Assembly: GCA_949130485.1 (NCBI GenBank)
Contig: OX422190.1
Span: forward strand, 371,001-435,000
From: Agelas oroides
Lineage: Eukaryota > Porifera > Demospongiae > Agelasida > Agelasidae
Direction of reading: 5' to 3'
DNA: 64,000 nt
Shown here: in pieces, positions 1 to 15,273 of the stretch
How the letters are laid out: the number at the start of each line of letters is the position of its first letter
How positions within the stretch are numbered: position 1 is the stretch's first letter
Translations under genes and position numbers: made by a program
Notes under the pieces: generated by a model
The model's database searches: none
Told to the model about the DNA's origin: nothing
What the model saw: only the letters and a program-made list of their open reading frames with translations

Positions 1-79
1 TTTAGCAAATCCGTGGAAAAGATATTCTCAGGAACTTCTACTATCGCACTATTGTTATAATCTACTCCTCCAACTTGTT

Positions 80-435
80 CACTTCCGTCGTGTACAAAGC
101 TGGTGGTTGTAGTGCATCCAGCCCAGGCACAGAGTTTACATATTATTTTGCTGATATTTGCAAGACTAATTTAGCTTTTTTTTTTTTTACAGTCGTTTAT
201 TTCACTTCAGTCCAAAGCTTCGATAAGGGTCCTGTTGTTAATACTATGGTACAAGTAAGTTATAGCATTTCCTTTTGTGACCCACTTACAAGCAATAATT
301 AGTGTCGAGACTTTATTACTTTCTAAACAGTACCTGTACACGTGCTTTACAAAGCTGGTGGTTGTAGTGCATCCAGCCCACGCACAGAGTTTACATGTTA
401 CTTTGCTGATATTTGCAAGACCAATTTCTTTTTAC
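80..435 (-). pseudogene. Two decayed finger-exon copies, tandem
   Basis: On the minus strand, about 90-140 and again about 345-396, the sequence reads as a degraded copy of the finger exon found intact at 28064-28133 (L-C-A-W-A-G-C type start). The two copies and flanking DNA repeat each other. The AG acceptor that precedes the intact exon is not preserved, and the second half of the finger is diverged, so these are relics rather than functional exons. Confidence 0.55.
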
Positions 436-540
436 AGCTGTTTTATTTGCTTTCAAGATTCAGAACAGATATGGTTCTGTCTGTGTCAATTATGCCAAGA
501 GCTATTTTAGTCTTTCCCTGCAAGACAAGGAAGAAATCTT

Positions 541-935
541 GCTCGCAAGGCTGCAACCATGCACGGAACATGTCTTGCTCGCAGGGCTGCAACCATGCAC
601 AGAACATGTCTTGCTCGCAGGGCTGCAACCATGCACGGAACATGTCTTGCTCGCAGGGCTGCAACCATGCACGGAACATGTCTTGCTCGCAGGGCTGCAA
701 CCATGCACGGAACATGTCTTGCTCGCAGGGCAGCAACCATACACGGAACATGTCTTGCTCGCAGGGCTGCAACCATACACGGAACATGTCTTGCTCGCAG
801 GGCTGCAACCATGCACGGAACATGTCTTGCTTGCAGGGCAGCAACCATGCACGGAACATGTCTTGCTCGCAGGGCAGCAATCATGCACGGAACATGTCTT
901 GCTCGCAGGGCAGCAACCATGCACGGAACATGTCG
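541..935 (+). repeat. 36-bp minisatellite, about 11 units
   Basis: A 36-bp unit (core gcaaccatgcacggaacatg) is repeated about 11 times with few substitutions. Because 36 is a multiple of three and the unit lacks stops, several frames on both strands stay open, giving long spurious ORFs with 12-aa periods. The same unit occurs in opposite orientation at 58478-58766. No splice context clearly makes it an exon. Confidence 0.9.
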
Positions 936-2365
936 CGGTAAGCGTGCAAGTCACGGCTCGATAGAACGATCTGTTTTCTCGTTCACCGCCGCTAGCCTTG
1001 CTGCTGAAGAGAACAGGGTTACAGCAACTCACATCAGGAGTGTTACTCCAGGTAAGCGCAAAACGAAGGCAAGATAAGCCTTCTTACTTGTGCTGTTCGA
1101 GCGATATTCTTGTTTGGACACTTATCTCTGTCGAAACAGCTGCTTGCTCTGATGCTCAGTACCTTAGCCCGCCCTTATTACTACAGTTTCAGAGAGTGGA
1201 AGCACCAACAAATTACCAGCAATAATGTCAGTTCTTTGTCGCACATTGCTGCCGAGTAAGTAGCCACAAAACGGTACTACGTTAATTGCGCGGATATATC
1301 CACTATCGGCCCTAAAGGGTTAACTTAACACACAAGTACAATCACATGCACTGCTCACGGCTGTTTCCCGTACATTCACACGTGGACATTAAGACACGCC
1401 CCCCAAATTTTTTCCTGTGGTTAGCAACGCGTAGCAACCACGCTTCCGGTTTATTTCCTGAGTTTTTCTTAGGCTTCGCGTGATCAGAGCGTGACCGCTG
1501 GAGCCACGTGGGCTAACTAGAATTGTAGAGAAGAGCCAGCTGTACATCTCAGCGAAAAAAATAGCGAAATCCGATGAAGGACGCCGATGATACGCTGGCA
1601 AACGTCGAGCGATGCTTCTTCAAGTAACTGACGCTGTCACCGCTAACCAGAAGCGCTTCAGCAGAAGCAGAGAGTGGCTCTTACGAGGGAAAAGTATGAA
1701 CTTGTAAGTCAGTAGAAAGCTAATACAGTACTTATTTTTTGTAGCGCGGTATGCGCTACCAAAAGGAGGGTACTATATTGTATGTACCCGTTAGGTATGT
1801 TCACCCAGTGATACCTGGTAATGCAGCAAGGCTGGCTTATTGAGAGAAAAGAGGGTCTATAAAGATACATAAACCACACTAGCTAGGATACTAACAAAGT
1901 ATTTTCCGGTTGAGTTCCCAGATTATCTTTTTCAGTCGTGTTCCAGTGTTTAGATCTGGCGCTGTTAAGCCTTGGTTAGTCTCGCAAGCCAGTGGGCGCG
2001 AGACTACAACCCTGGTGTGTGGACTCAATAGTCTCATTCTCAGACCTTCACTTTCTTTTTTTCAGTGTGCAAATAGGGAGGGGAAGGTCTAGGTGATTTT
2101 GGCATGTGCCGTGAAGGTAGGTTAACACCTGGGATTGAGGGCGGTTTATGATCAAACTGAGTTGGTCAATCCTGAGTGTACCAAACATGCTCATGATGCT
2201 GCTTTGTAAACATTCTGGCCTAGCAGGTCCTGAGACATCAGATACACAGTGAGGTTGTCAAGCTGATGGTGGGAGCATGACACATCTCTAGATTTCTCGA
2301 TCCGCGTGCAGCAGTAATTGGAGCACTCTAAATTATCATGTGTAAGTACGCTGATTTTAAAACTC
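936..2365. other. No gene recognised
   Basis: No convincing ORF, splice-consistent exon or RNA gene was seen. The interval contains a short segment near 1250-1325 ending in a 'gggttaa' terminus like those of the TTAA elements elsewhere, but I could not pair it with a partner end. Confidence 0.4.
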
Positions 2366-3022
2366 TTAACCGATTATACGCGATAGACACATATACGCGT
2401 CACCTTGGAACAATGCATTATACGCGGTAGACGCGTATACGCGTCACAACTGCAGTTGAGTTTTACCACAGCCGTAGGCTATTAGCAACAGCTTTGATAT
2501 CCGGTCTGTGGTTAGGTTGGGGCCTCCCCTAGTAATATGTGGGGTTTGGTCTAGAAGCCCTCAAGGGGTGGAGCGTAGTGAACGCTGGAAGCCATGACGG
2601 TCGTCGTTCGGCTCGATCGCGAAAGTCGGTTATTAGCCACGTTTTCTTCTCAACGCCTGTAAGCAGGGACACAACGCTAACTACGAAGGTGCAGCGGGCC
2701 TTAGGCTTTATACATATCAAAGCAACTCTGTGATTGCGCCTTGCTGTCAACGGGAAAAGCCAAAGACGCTACTCACAACTATCAACAAGTAAGCGTTCTC
2801 CGCAAAGCGGTACTGTATGCTTCGTAACAACTTACCTATGTACAAATTAACCGCGTAGAACCTTTCTCCATCTGTATTCCTCCGTCTGTAGAGTTTTGTT
2901 TCAGATCTCAGATGCTTAAAATTTTAGATATAAGTTTTTATAATGTTGACCTCACGTGACACCAAAATTACCCGCGTTTGAGGTTAATTGCATTCCAATG
3001 AACTTAGCTTGTAATCGGTTAA
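2366..3022. mobile_element. TTAA-flanked MITE-like element
   Basis: TTAA occurs at both ends (2366-2369 and 3019-3022), followed inward by near-matching inverted ends (ttaaccgattata on the left and the reverse complement of tgtaatcggttaa on the right). Internal sequence has repeated tacgcg motifs and no transposase. TTAA target duplication suggests the piggyBac or Kolobok type of DNA transposon, inferred from ends only. Confidence 0.5.
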
Positions 3023-4186
3023 GTAGAGTGGGCATATCGCACATACAGAGGTACAAGCATGAATTTATTCTCAGACCACAGACTTCAAAAGTCTAATGAC
3101 AGTAGCAACTCTGCCAGTTCATCAGAACAGCAGGACACGCTGATGAAGGCTCTCGGGCCAAATCATCCTATGGATTGTTTCTTGTATGCTATGTCTAGTG
3201 CTCAAAACTAAAAAAAAATTACAACATAGCAATGAGCCTGTAGGGGTATATACTATGCTGTATGACTTTTGTTATGTACTATACACTCTCTCTCTCTCTC
3301 TGTGTGTTTCTCCTAGGTGAAAACATTGGCTGAGAAATGGAGATGACAATTGAACGTCTCACCACCATTGGCCAGCTGCCACTGCGGAACGATCTTGGGG
3401 GCTCATCAAGTCCATCAGTCCACACATAAGCTGGAGCAGAACTCTCAGCACCTATTGTGTACATTATACACTGCTGTTTGCCTTTAGCAGCCTCTCCTCA
3501 CATACATTACAGAGTTAATTTATCTTTATTTTAAGGGCTTGTAACTCTCTAGAAAAAATAAGTACTGTTTAGCTCCGCGGTAGATTAACTACCTGTATCC
3601 TTAAGTACTTGTTTCCTGCAGAGCAGTCCCGCTGAAGCGCTGCTTGTGGTGAGATATAAGGCTTCATACACTGCTACTAATTGCACCCGCATGCAAGGTT
3701 CCGCCTTGAAGCAGCTGCGCAGATGGTTTTGCAAACTGCTCCAGTTGCGCAGTTACATCCTGGTTTGTTATCATGGCGTGTATGGACTGTTAGGAATGTA
3801 AATCGGCGAATTCTTGGCATGGCTAGCATGCCTGAGAGGTTTATAAACTGTCGAAGTTTCGGATTAGCTTTGGGGGCGTGTCCATTGCGTACCGTAAATG
3901 TACTTGCGCGCGTTTAATTGCTAAATGTCAGCGGAAAAACAGCCGTGTGCTGCGCCAAGGGTTTGGCACTTCAGTGCCTTTCATTGGTCAGTGACTGCTG
4001 TAAACTAATGTACTGTAAACTTGTAAACTTGTAACAACAATTTACTGTAAGCTATACAGTGTACTGTAAACTTGTATACCATAAACATGCTTATCTCATA
4101 CATACTCATACTTATTGTAGTGTCCTGTCAACTTGGCAAGGTTTATGATTAGCAATTAATAGCATGTTTTCTCATACAATTTGGGA
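3023..4186. other. No gene recognised
   Basis: Contains a short CT/GT microsatellite near 3284-3306. I see no ORF or exon chain that can be supported. Confidence 0.4.
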
Positions 4187-5426
4187 TTAACCCATTACAC
4201 CTGATAGCAGTCTACACGCAGACCCCAGGGCTTCCATACATTTTATTCCACCATGCAAATCAGATTAGCAATTACAAGTAGTCAACTAAAGTTCAGCTTG
4301 TGTAAACTATTATTGCGCAACAGTTCACAATACGGCTGTCATTCAGTTGCTGTTGCAAGTCCCGCGAACTTCCCGCGAATTTCCAAGCAGATTACTGAAC
4401 AATATCACGACTTTGCTCAATCATAACTGGAAAAGCACGGAGTTTGACTAAGTTATACGAGTATTGTGTAGTCGGAGTGGGGAAAAATGTGTCCAGAAAT
4501 TTACGGAGCTCTTGGCCGTTTTGCCCCTAGTTGTGCGCCAATTCGAAAATGGGCGGTAAATCAAAGATGGCTCAGAATTGTACTTGTGTCTTGTGAGCGG
4601 AAGTAGTCTCTACCGCCGTATGCGGCACCCAGCAGGTACAGTGACACTATGAGCTTACACTTGGCAGCCCTCACAAGATGTATACGTATCATCTCGATCC
4701 AGGTTTGCTACTACGGAATATGAAGCTTGAAAGTTGGCCGTGTGTAGAGCTCATTACGTATTCATACCAGATTTGATGACGTCACGCGATTATGCGGGTG
4801 GAATAAATTTCGGGGTCTGCGTGTAGACTGATAGCTGCCAAATGCGCCCGCGAAATTTCTTGTCCATTACACCCGATAGCGGCCAAATACGCCCGTACTT
4901 AGCTTCCGCTGTTTATCGTGATCGCTGTGCCTTTTTGAACTTGGAGTTATTATGTGTAACAGGAAGTCAATCGAAGCATAATTAGCTGCTGTGTCCTATA
5001 GGGACTTCCCCTCAAAATCGCATTTGAAGTTTGCCTGCCAATCGTAGTTGGCCACAGTACAGCTTATATCCACACGCTACATGTTCTATCGTCTATATAC
5101 TATGTAATCGTGTCAACGACAGTTGAAACGTACCTTTGCTGAAACTGTCTGCCAACTCTTGCCATGTATTATCGGACATTTTCAGGTACACAGCGGGTAC
5201 CTATGTTTCCACCGTTTTAGCTTCTTCGGACTTCACTAGCAGGTCTTCTGACTACGTTCTGAGTAAAGCAGGTTTGTTTTCAACTACGTTAAGCCTAACT
5301 ATCATTGCCTGAACTCAAAGATATAATGGAATGAATCAACACTACACAAAATCACCATTTTTTATTAGCTTCTCTCGTAACCACACGATCGATTTCTGCG
5401 CATGCGTGTCGGGCTAAAAGGATTAA
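4187..5426. mobile_element. TTAA-flanked repeat with nested foldback element
   Basis: Begins with TTAA then ccattacacc-gatagc and ends near TTAA at 5423-5426. The part 4870-5426 is homologous, in reverse orientation, to the repeat that hosts the BEL retrotransposon (46967-47281 plus 53413-53707). A second element is nested inside at 4211-4827. The end motif appears twice (about 4191 and 4864), so the structure may be composite. Confidence 0.5.
4211..4827. mobile_element. Nested MITE with 'tctacacgcagacc' termini
   Basis: The left end tctacacgcagacccc is matched by its reverse complement at the right end (ggggtctgcgtgtaga), and the subterminal ttattccacc/ggtggaataa pair extends the inverted repeat. 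The flanks share ctgatagc on each side, a possible target duplication. A 5'-truncated copy with the same right end lies at 36880-37447. Confidence 0.6.
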
Positions 5427-5800
5427 TAGCACTCATGAATGGCATAATTGCACTCTGCTTTGCCTCGTGCAATTAATTATACATATAGAGAAATATATAT
5501 GTGAGTTAAATGTACAATAAATGCATATATCTGCCATACGTTCCATAAATACAGCTACACTTTTAACACAAGCATGTGCACGCTACATACGGACAGATAC
5601 TCACTCTGATCTGCATGACATCAAGATAGAGCCAGCACAGTCAACAAGCTGGGTGTTTCAGCCTGAAGATGAATAACTGTTTGGTACTTACAGACAGTAG
5701 ATAGTGGCAGTCCCTGGTCACACTTTAATTTGAATAACCAGGTGTAGGGAAGCATGGATGGGGCAGTGTATATTTACCTTCATTTTTGTCTCATTCGTAC

Positions 5801-5941
5801 CTTGCGTGCATAGTTTTGGGTATGCCATCTCTGCTTCTTGACACATTTCCAATCCTGTTTTCTGTACTTGTTGTCTACAAAGTGAGCTAAGAGTCTTGTG
5901 TAGTCTAGCAGTGTGTCTGTTAATAGCGAGTATGGGTTCTT
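5801..5941 (-). pseudogene. Exon-like helical block, minus strand
   Basis: Bounded on the minus strand by an AG (aactag) and a GT (aag|gtacga), 141 nt, phase 1 in and out in the favoured frame. That frame encodes an amphipathic stretch (EPILAINRHTARLHKTL...). A second frame is also open here, but it acquires a stop in the copy at 26446-26584, where the favoured frame stays open. Whether it is transcribed is unknown; it opposes the direction of the neighbouring SAP-family exons. Confidence 0.35.
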
Positions 5942-6212
5942 CTAGTTGAGAAGACACAGAGTGTTTGTGGAACTGTGTACTGAGATAAGCATCAGTTTGA
6001 TCCTAAAAGTGCAATACTTGTTATCACTATCGACCGAGAAAGTCAGAACAAAATGACACTTTGCTACCACATGCAGCATAAAATGCTAGCTGAGGCTCAC
6101 CTCCACAACGGTCCATGGGCCTCTGGCTAGTGTATAGTATATCTGGCTGTAAAATGTAGTCACCAGTTGATGGCCTAATTGACAGTGATTATAACTCCAC
6201 CGTCTTCCACAG

Positions 6213-6273
6213 AGTATAGAAATTTCAAGAAAATTGGATATTTTACAGATAGACAAGACGCCAGTACCCGAAG
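6213..6273 (+). pseudogene. Coiled-coil exon copy
   Basis: After a pyrimidine-rich 'cttccacag' acceptor, 61 nt encode a heptad-like segment (EISRKLDILQIDK) and end at a GT (gaag|gtactt). The same exon type is found at 61302-61349, and shorter relatives at 27021, 59219 and 63063. Its required incoming phase (0) differs from the phase-1 relatives, so its place in a gene is uncertain. Confidence 0.45.
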
Positions 6274-6330
6274 GTACTTTCAGTAATGGTTACACACTTA
6301 TAGCCAGTCAATGGTTACATACTTATGGTT

Positions 6331-6936
6331 ACACACTTATAGCCAGTCAATTCTTCAATTAGGCGAACCTCGCATGTGCACGCCTACTAACTTACATGTG
6401 GGCGGCTACTAACTTGTGCCGCACACACACCAGTCGCACACGAGTCACACACGTGCATGTTATCTTACCTGTGATCGATCTCTACTGTACATCCCAAGTG
6501 CATGCGTCATAACTAATTTATTTCCCGTTCCTAGATGGTTACTAGTTGCAAAGCATTCAGTTGCTAAGTGATAGCAATTACGTCATTTGGTAATGATGGA
6601 TTTAAATTCGAAGGACATCATTTCTGAGCAAGTCTGCTTGAGAGAATACTCAGAGCAAAGACGGTTTTTCTTTTGGGCTGGAATGAGCCTGGAGTGAGCT
6701 TCACGTGGCTAATGGAGTGCACTCATTGAGTTTTGGAATCACATCCTCAAGCACTATGCATGTCTGAGATAAGATGTACTTCACCGAAGGTTACTACAAG
6801 AAAGCTAATGCGGCACACACAGTGAGCTCAAGTATGTTCATATCGTGCCATTAGGAGTGTTGTGTGCCTTCAGGACTTAACTTTTGAAGCCTCTGGTGAC
6901 TCCGCTGTACGTCATGACATGGACACTCTTTCATGG
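6331..6936. other. No gene recognised
   Basis: AT-rich noncoding sequence with a short tandem repeat of 'ggttacacacttatagccagtcaat' type around 6280-6355. No exon chain is supported. Confidence 0.4.
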
Positions 6937-7605
6937 TTAACTCTTTACCGACCGTAGCACTTTATTGCAATATTACACGGATGACCGTAAAAATCGTAGA
7001 CGAAGCGGTCAAGACGATGTGTTGTGTACTCCGTTTTATATCTCCAGCTGTAAGCGAGCTACAAACTTCTAGTAAATAGCAATGGATAGCCTTAGGCTTT
7101 GCCTAGCTACACTGTAGTTTTGAAGCTTACCACTGAAGTACAAGCCTGCAGGTAAACGTAAACTTTTCAAACCGGAAGTCGCCGTCTTCGGTATCTTCTG
7201 ACACTTGTAACTTTGCTGTTACAGCCCTGTTTCCTTTGGAATCTGCAGCGAGGTTAGAGCTTTCGTTTAGCTATTTGTAGCTTTTTGTTTCATCTCTGTA
7301 GCTTGTTTACTTCTTGAGATCGGTTTTGATAAAGATTGCGTCTTCGTCTGCGATAGCATCACACGGTTCGCTACGTTGAACTTCCGGCTCATACGTACAC
7401 TATCACACCTCAAGTGTGCCCAATTTAGCTTCCGGTAGGTGTAATGAATACAGTTACGGAAGAAGGAAATCCGTAATTCACCGCTATCTTCGGGAAAAGA
7501 CTTGAAAACGCAGGTATGTATTCATGACGCTAAAACGCGACATTGGTCATACAGGAGCACTAATTTCATGACGCTAAAACGCATCATTGGTCGGTAAAGA
7601 GTTAA
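6937..7605. mobile_element. TTAA MITE, family 1 copy A
   Basis: TTAA at 6937-6940 and 7602-7605 brackets inverted ends ttaactctttaccgacc. A second copy of the same family with identical ends is at 15841-16449. There is no transposase ORF, so it is non-autonomous. Confidence 0.8.
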
Positions 7606-7863
7606 ATAGAAGCACTCGAAAGAGCGCCCACCTCCCTCTTTGGAGGACTTGTAAGAGGCTCCATGGGCGTTCTTTCGTGAGACTACGGTATGTACTTCTT
7701 CCACACTGGATACTGTTATACAAGTTCAAAAAAGAAACTCGGCTGTGTCATGTGTAAACAGCTGCATTTTGCCGTGTTTTTACAGTTGTGTTTTGATTTT
7801 CAACCATTTCCTGGATGAGACACAGAATATTTTCCTGCTATGACCTATCTCCAGTTTACTGCA

Positions 7864-7962
7864 CTCACTCACTGACTCACCCACCCACCCACTCACACAC
7901 ACACCCACACACTCACCCACCCACCCACCCACCCACTCCCTCACACACTCACTCACAATGTG
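7864..7962 (+). repeat. CTCA/CCCA microsatellite
   Basis: Runs of actc, accc and acac. It occupies the same position as the longer ctca array at 27718-27848 in the paralogous segment, just upstream of the basic exon. Confidence 0.85.
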
Positions 7963-8020
7963 AGTGGGGGTGGATAGTAGTGATGTCATGTTTCGACTCC
8001 CCATGTTTTTCTTCAATTAG

Positions 8021-8461
8021 GCGAACCCGGTGGTGCTCAAACCATCAATGGCGCAGAAAAAAAGCAAAAATTGCTCTTTGGAACAGTCAAGCAAGTGACC
8101 TGCAGAGCAAGTAAAAGCTCATGAATGATGGATTGTTGCTCAAATTATACAATCATGTATGTGTCTCTCTATATTGCAGCTGTGTACCTGGAGTGGGTGT
8201 GGGACACCAACAGGGTTTGTGAAACACCCCAAGGCTATGTTAAACATATGGGTGAACACCATGCAGATGGTAAGTCTCCGCACTAATTATTGCTTGTCAG
8301 TGTTCTACTTACACCACATTCATCTACTCTGATGTGCAGTTGAAGACTAAGATCACCCATGTATAAAGGTAAGGATAACCCGTCTGACTCAAGTACATAT
8401 ATATCCCCTTATTAATGTGCGTTGCACACATTTAACAGAAAAAGAATGGACAGAGTTCTGA
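8021..8461 (+). pseudogene. Broken copy of SAP-gene 3' exons
   Basis: Four exons of the module occur in order: basic exon 8021-8106 (86 nt, still in phase, but with a GC instead of GT donor), finger exon 8180-8269 (an internal partial duplication shifts the frame after the first K-H), PPxY exon 8340-8368 (shortened, stop after V-E-D, no PPxY) and last exon 8439-8461 (ends ..WTEF stop). It is directly homologous to 27913-28364. The lesions argue for a pseudogene. Confidence 0.7.
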
Positions 8462-8745
8462 ACTGCTGTATTTACCTCCTACCACACTATAATTTCTAAT
8501 AATTCATACAAAAATAAATAATTTCACTTTAATCATTGATTAGAATACACAAATTACCGAATATTCCGAGAAACGGGGGTATATGAGGTATTTGTACGAA
8601 GTAAATAGAAGAAAAATGTGTGCAAGTTTTCGACACTAACGAAACCAATCAGCAGGTACTTATCTTAACTTTGGTTAGTTGCCAACATGTATAACAACTA
8701 GTAACAAGTAAATTTGGCTTCCATCTACGACTACGTGCATACATA

Positions 8746-9136
8746 TACCGTATAGTGGGAAATTTTCGCTGGTGCAAATTTTCGCGGAAAAGCGTCCTGA
8801 CTCTTCAGAAGAAATTTTTGCGGTTTTTATTTTTGCAGAACGCGAAACATTCTGACCACACCCCTACCGGTTTATGCGACATCTTCGAACCGTCTCTTAC
8901 GGTTTCGTTGGCGTTTTGTACAGTAGGAGGCTGATTCTTCTTTACAGCAACCATTTGGAGGGCAGACAGACTGTAGAGAACCATCATGTTCACATGGGTA
9001 CTCGACGTACGCACGTAATGACGTCGTCAATTTCCATCTTAGTTCATCTTTTCGCGGTTTTTATTTTCGCGGAAGCATGTCTGTCCGTGAAAATCGCGAA
9101 AATTTGCACCCAGCGAAAATTTCCCGCTATACGGTA
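8746..9136. mobile_element. TIR MITE with 'taccgtatag' ends
   Basis: About 40-bp inverted ends (taccgtatagtgggaaattt on the left and the complement of aaatttcccgctatacggta on the right), with repeated ttttcgcgg motifs inside. A TA target duplication is likely. It has no coding capacity for a transposase. Confidence 0.75.
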
Positions 9137-9259
9137 TTGGAGTGGCCCACCCGGTGTCCCCCTGAATTTAAACGTAAAAGGTCGCAAAACATTCAATAAC
9201 ATGTACACACTATTGCTAATGATAACACAGCTTCACAATGCCAGTAGATGCCCCATGTG

Positions 9260-9268
9260 CGCACGCAC

Positions 9269-9322
<54 letters not shown>

Positions 9323-9339
9323 TACACACACCGCACACA

Positions 9340-9387
<48 letters not shown>

Positions 9388-9417
9388 TACACACACCGCA
9401 CACACTACACGCACACA

Positions 9418-9453
<36 letters not shown>

Positions 9454-9486
9454 CACACACCGCACACACTACACACACCGCACACA

Positions 9487-9534
<48 letters not shown>

Positions 9535-9613
9535 CACACACACTTACTACACACACCGCACACACACACACACACACACTACACACACACACATACTACA
9601 CACACCGCACACA

Positions 9614-9647
<34 letters not shown>

Positions 9648-9662
9648 TACACACACCACACA

Positions 9663-9700
<38 letters not shown>
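9260..9700 (+). repeat. Long CA microsatellite with cactac/caccgcac interruptions
   Basis: About 440 bp of CA repeats interrupted by periodic 'actacacacaccgcacac' blocks, which form a higher-order tandem structure. ORFs through it on both strands are artefacts. Confidence 0.95.
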
Positions 9701-10036
9701 CATGAGACGTTCCCCTGTTTGTCTTCTCTCCACTTGTGCTGGGGGACTGGGCATCAACCTCACCACTGCCGACATAAATGGTAAATTAACCAAAATTAGC
9801 ATGTTGACACCTCGATCAGTGTGCTTTACAGAAGTTGGTGCCACCTAGCCTTGTTCCCAGGCCGTTCTAGTCTTGTCCCCAGACCAAATTTTTTATGTGC
9901 TTCCTGTGGCCTCGTCAATAAATAGGTCTGGACACTTTCACTGGTAAAATGAATTATAAAACATATCGGCATGTCGCACCAATCAGATTGTTTAGGAATT
10001 AAGTGTATAGTCATCAATGATATGTCTCTGTTGCAG

Positions 10037-10200
10037 CTCTGTGCCTGGGCCGGGTGTACACCAGCTACAGGGTACGTCAAACACATGGCTCCACACTAAT
10101 TATTCCTTGTCAGTGTTTTACTTTCACCACCTTCATCTACTCTTATGTGCAGTTAAAGATTACGACCTGACCAAGATGCAACTTAAAGGACCAGCGTAAA
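10037..10200 (+). pseudogene. Finger exon and PPxY-exon relic
   Basis: After 'ttgcag', 10037-10088 reads LCAWAGCTPATGYVKHM in the same phase as the intact finger exon, but the final part and donor are missing. At 10152 an exon-like V-K-D-Y-D-L start is followed by diverged sequence without PPxY. Confidence 0.6.
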
Positions 10201-10798
10201 TAATTAAACCAATATAATACACAGGCCAATCTGAGTCGATATTCGTTAATGGCATGGTACACCTACCCCAGGAATGAAACTTTGGTACACCAACAATTCT
10301 CCCTTCACCAGCTACACCACCGTCACCCCTCACAGCGACTCCCGAAGCGATTTCCCCGCTTACGTGACGTCACATGTTCAATATACCTACGTATAAAATC
10401 ATTGCTGTGTGTATTGAGCGCGCTGCCGTACTTCAGGCTAATATTACGTGACTAATGTGCAAGTATAAAGCAGGTAAAGGCGTGCCTTGCTATTCACGAT
10501 TGATAAACTGATGTCTGGCTCCTCCCTTGAGGGTAAAGCTTTTTTAAGAAGCCAGAAAACTCAACTCTTAAGGCTTTCTAAAGCCTAGCAGTGAACTTTG
10601 CTTTTTCCTAAAGCCTACTAACAAACATTTTACCTACGTTTAGCACTGAACTCTAAAGTGTTCGAGCCAAGGTAAACCTGCAGCACTAACCTTCCGTGAG
10701 CATCTTGGGGTGCGGTTACTTTGCTCAATTGAAGGTAAAGATAACACGTCTGACTCGAGTACATATATATCCCCTTACCATTTTCCTGCACACATGTT

Positions 10799-10842
10799 CA
10801 GTTAAAGATTTTGAACTTATTGGACCGCCAGAGTACACAGGT
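10799..10842 (+). pseudogene. PPxY exon copy
   Basis: Following 'gttcag', the sequence encodes VKDFELIGPPEYT and ends at ag|gtaaaatg, matching the PPxY exon of the SAP gene. It keeps the PPEY motif, but no intact finger exon is adjacent. The downstream 10940-11045 block is also repeated at about 62500-62640. Confidence 0.55.
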
Positions 10843-11045
10843 AAAATGTTGCACAGCATTGGATAACATGCGCTATATGTCTAACTCTAGTACAAGTATT
10901 ATCTTATTAATTTGCTACACACATGTAGCAGATTAAGAACTGAGGAACTTGTTTATTTTTGAACACTTATGTGATTCAAGGTTGAGAAAGCCAGTGTCAG
11001 CAGAAGAGCTGTAAAGATTCGGGGTGTCAATGTTGGATGGCTTAA

Positions 11046-14164
<3,119 letters not shown>

Positions 14165-14229
14165 TAGGCTAGCCTTGTTCCCAGGCCGTTTCCGCCTCCT
14201 GAGGAAAGGTATGTGGTCATAACCATCAG

Positions 14230-14515
14230 TAGCCCTCATACCAAGGCAACTTATGTGAGCCACAGTCTCATTCCCATGCCTCACACAACTTGTGTGCACC
14301 ACAGTCTCATTCCCATGCCTCACACAACTTGTGTGGGCCAAAGCCTCATTCCGAGGCCTCACAACTTGTGTGGGCCACAGTCTCATTCCCATGCCTCACA
14401 CAACTTGTGTGGGCCAAAGCCTCATTCCGAGGCCTCACAACTTGTGTGGGCCACAGTCTCATTCCGAGGCCTCACAATTTGTGTGGGTCACAGTCTCATT
14501 CCGAGGCCTCTTCCT
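14230..14515 (+). repeat. About 38-45 bp tandem repeat
   Basis: Units of the form 'ccacagtctcattcc..gcctcacaacttgtgtggg' are repeated about seven times, alternating 'cccatg' and 'cgagg' variants and units with and without an extra aca. It begins just after the last CHD exon and is absent from the right arm. Confidence 0.85.
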
Positions 14516-15041
14516 TGCGAAAAGGTGTTTTTTTTTCTCTTATGGGACAGGAGTGAAAGTGGGAATTGAATTGGGTCCTTTTCAGCTGTCTCCTCATCAG
14601 GGTCAACTGCCCTTGAGACAGTAACTCAGTCTGGTACCTCCCTTCAGGGTGAAGGCTTATTTTGATAAAGTTTTTCAGCGAACGAGCACTGAACTCAGTC
14701 TGGCTTAGGGAAATATTTAGCACTATAAAGTCTAGTCCAGACTCTTATGTGGGAAGGAGAGAGTCCGGTCAAATTCCCATCAGGCTTTTGTGTTGCATAC
14801 TGAGCAGCAGGACACCTAATGAAGTGGGTGTGAATATAAATTGGGACGTGTTCTGAAAAGGCAGGACCTCCGTTAAAATGCATGCTCTCCAAGTTAACAT
14901 GCCAAAAAAGGCAATTAAAACATCAAGAAATTCTTGGCGTGTTAGGGATTTGACCAGACTCTCCTCCCCGTGTGAAAGTTAGTCTCGCGTAGCCAGACTC
15001 TCGCAGGGAGGGGGGGGGAGTCTGGTCAACTGCCCATATAA

Positions 15042-15273
15042 GACTTGTTACAACACCCACCCCAACTGGGGTGGGCGATAAGAGCCTTCGCCCGGCCACA
15101 GCGTTTACATTGTGCAGCTATAATAGCGACGTGTCAAGTAAACGAAGCCTCACTCACACTAGACAAGCTGCAATTATTGCACGAAGCAATGTAAACGCTG
15201 TGGCCGGGCGAAGGCTCTTATCGAAGGCACTTATCGCCCACCCCAATTGGGGTGGGTGTTGGAACAAGTCTTA
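15042..15273. mobile_element. Foldback element within the composite
   Basis: Arms of about 75-85 bp (left from gacttgtt.caacaccca, right ending tgggtgttggaacaagtc) are inverted copies. They share a long block around gccttcgcccggccacagcg and its complement. The loop is about 75 bp. No ORF. Confidence 0.8.

Larger units (their letters stand above)
5490..6330. repeat. Paralogous segment, direct copy of 26150-27110
   Basis: Long stretches match 26150-27110 in the same orientation, including noncoding flanks, a minus-strand exon-like block and a plus-strand coiled-coil exon. This is a segmental duplicate of the 3' half of the SAP gene region. Confidence 0.7.

Noticed and set aside
541..935. CRISPR array
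   Set aside because: Units are directly tandem with no unique spacers, and the genome is eukaryotic.
342..1032. Long ORFs on both strands with 12-aa periodic protein
   Set aside because: They arise because the 36-bp unit has no stop in any of several frames. Open frames on both strands at once argue for a minisatellite, not a gene.
9233..9848. ORFs of His-Thr or Cys-Val repeats
   Set aside because: Translation of CA/GT dinucleotide repeats.
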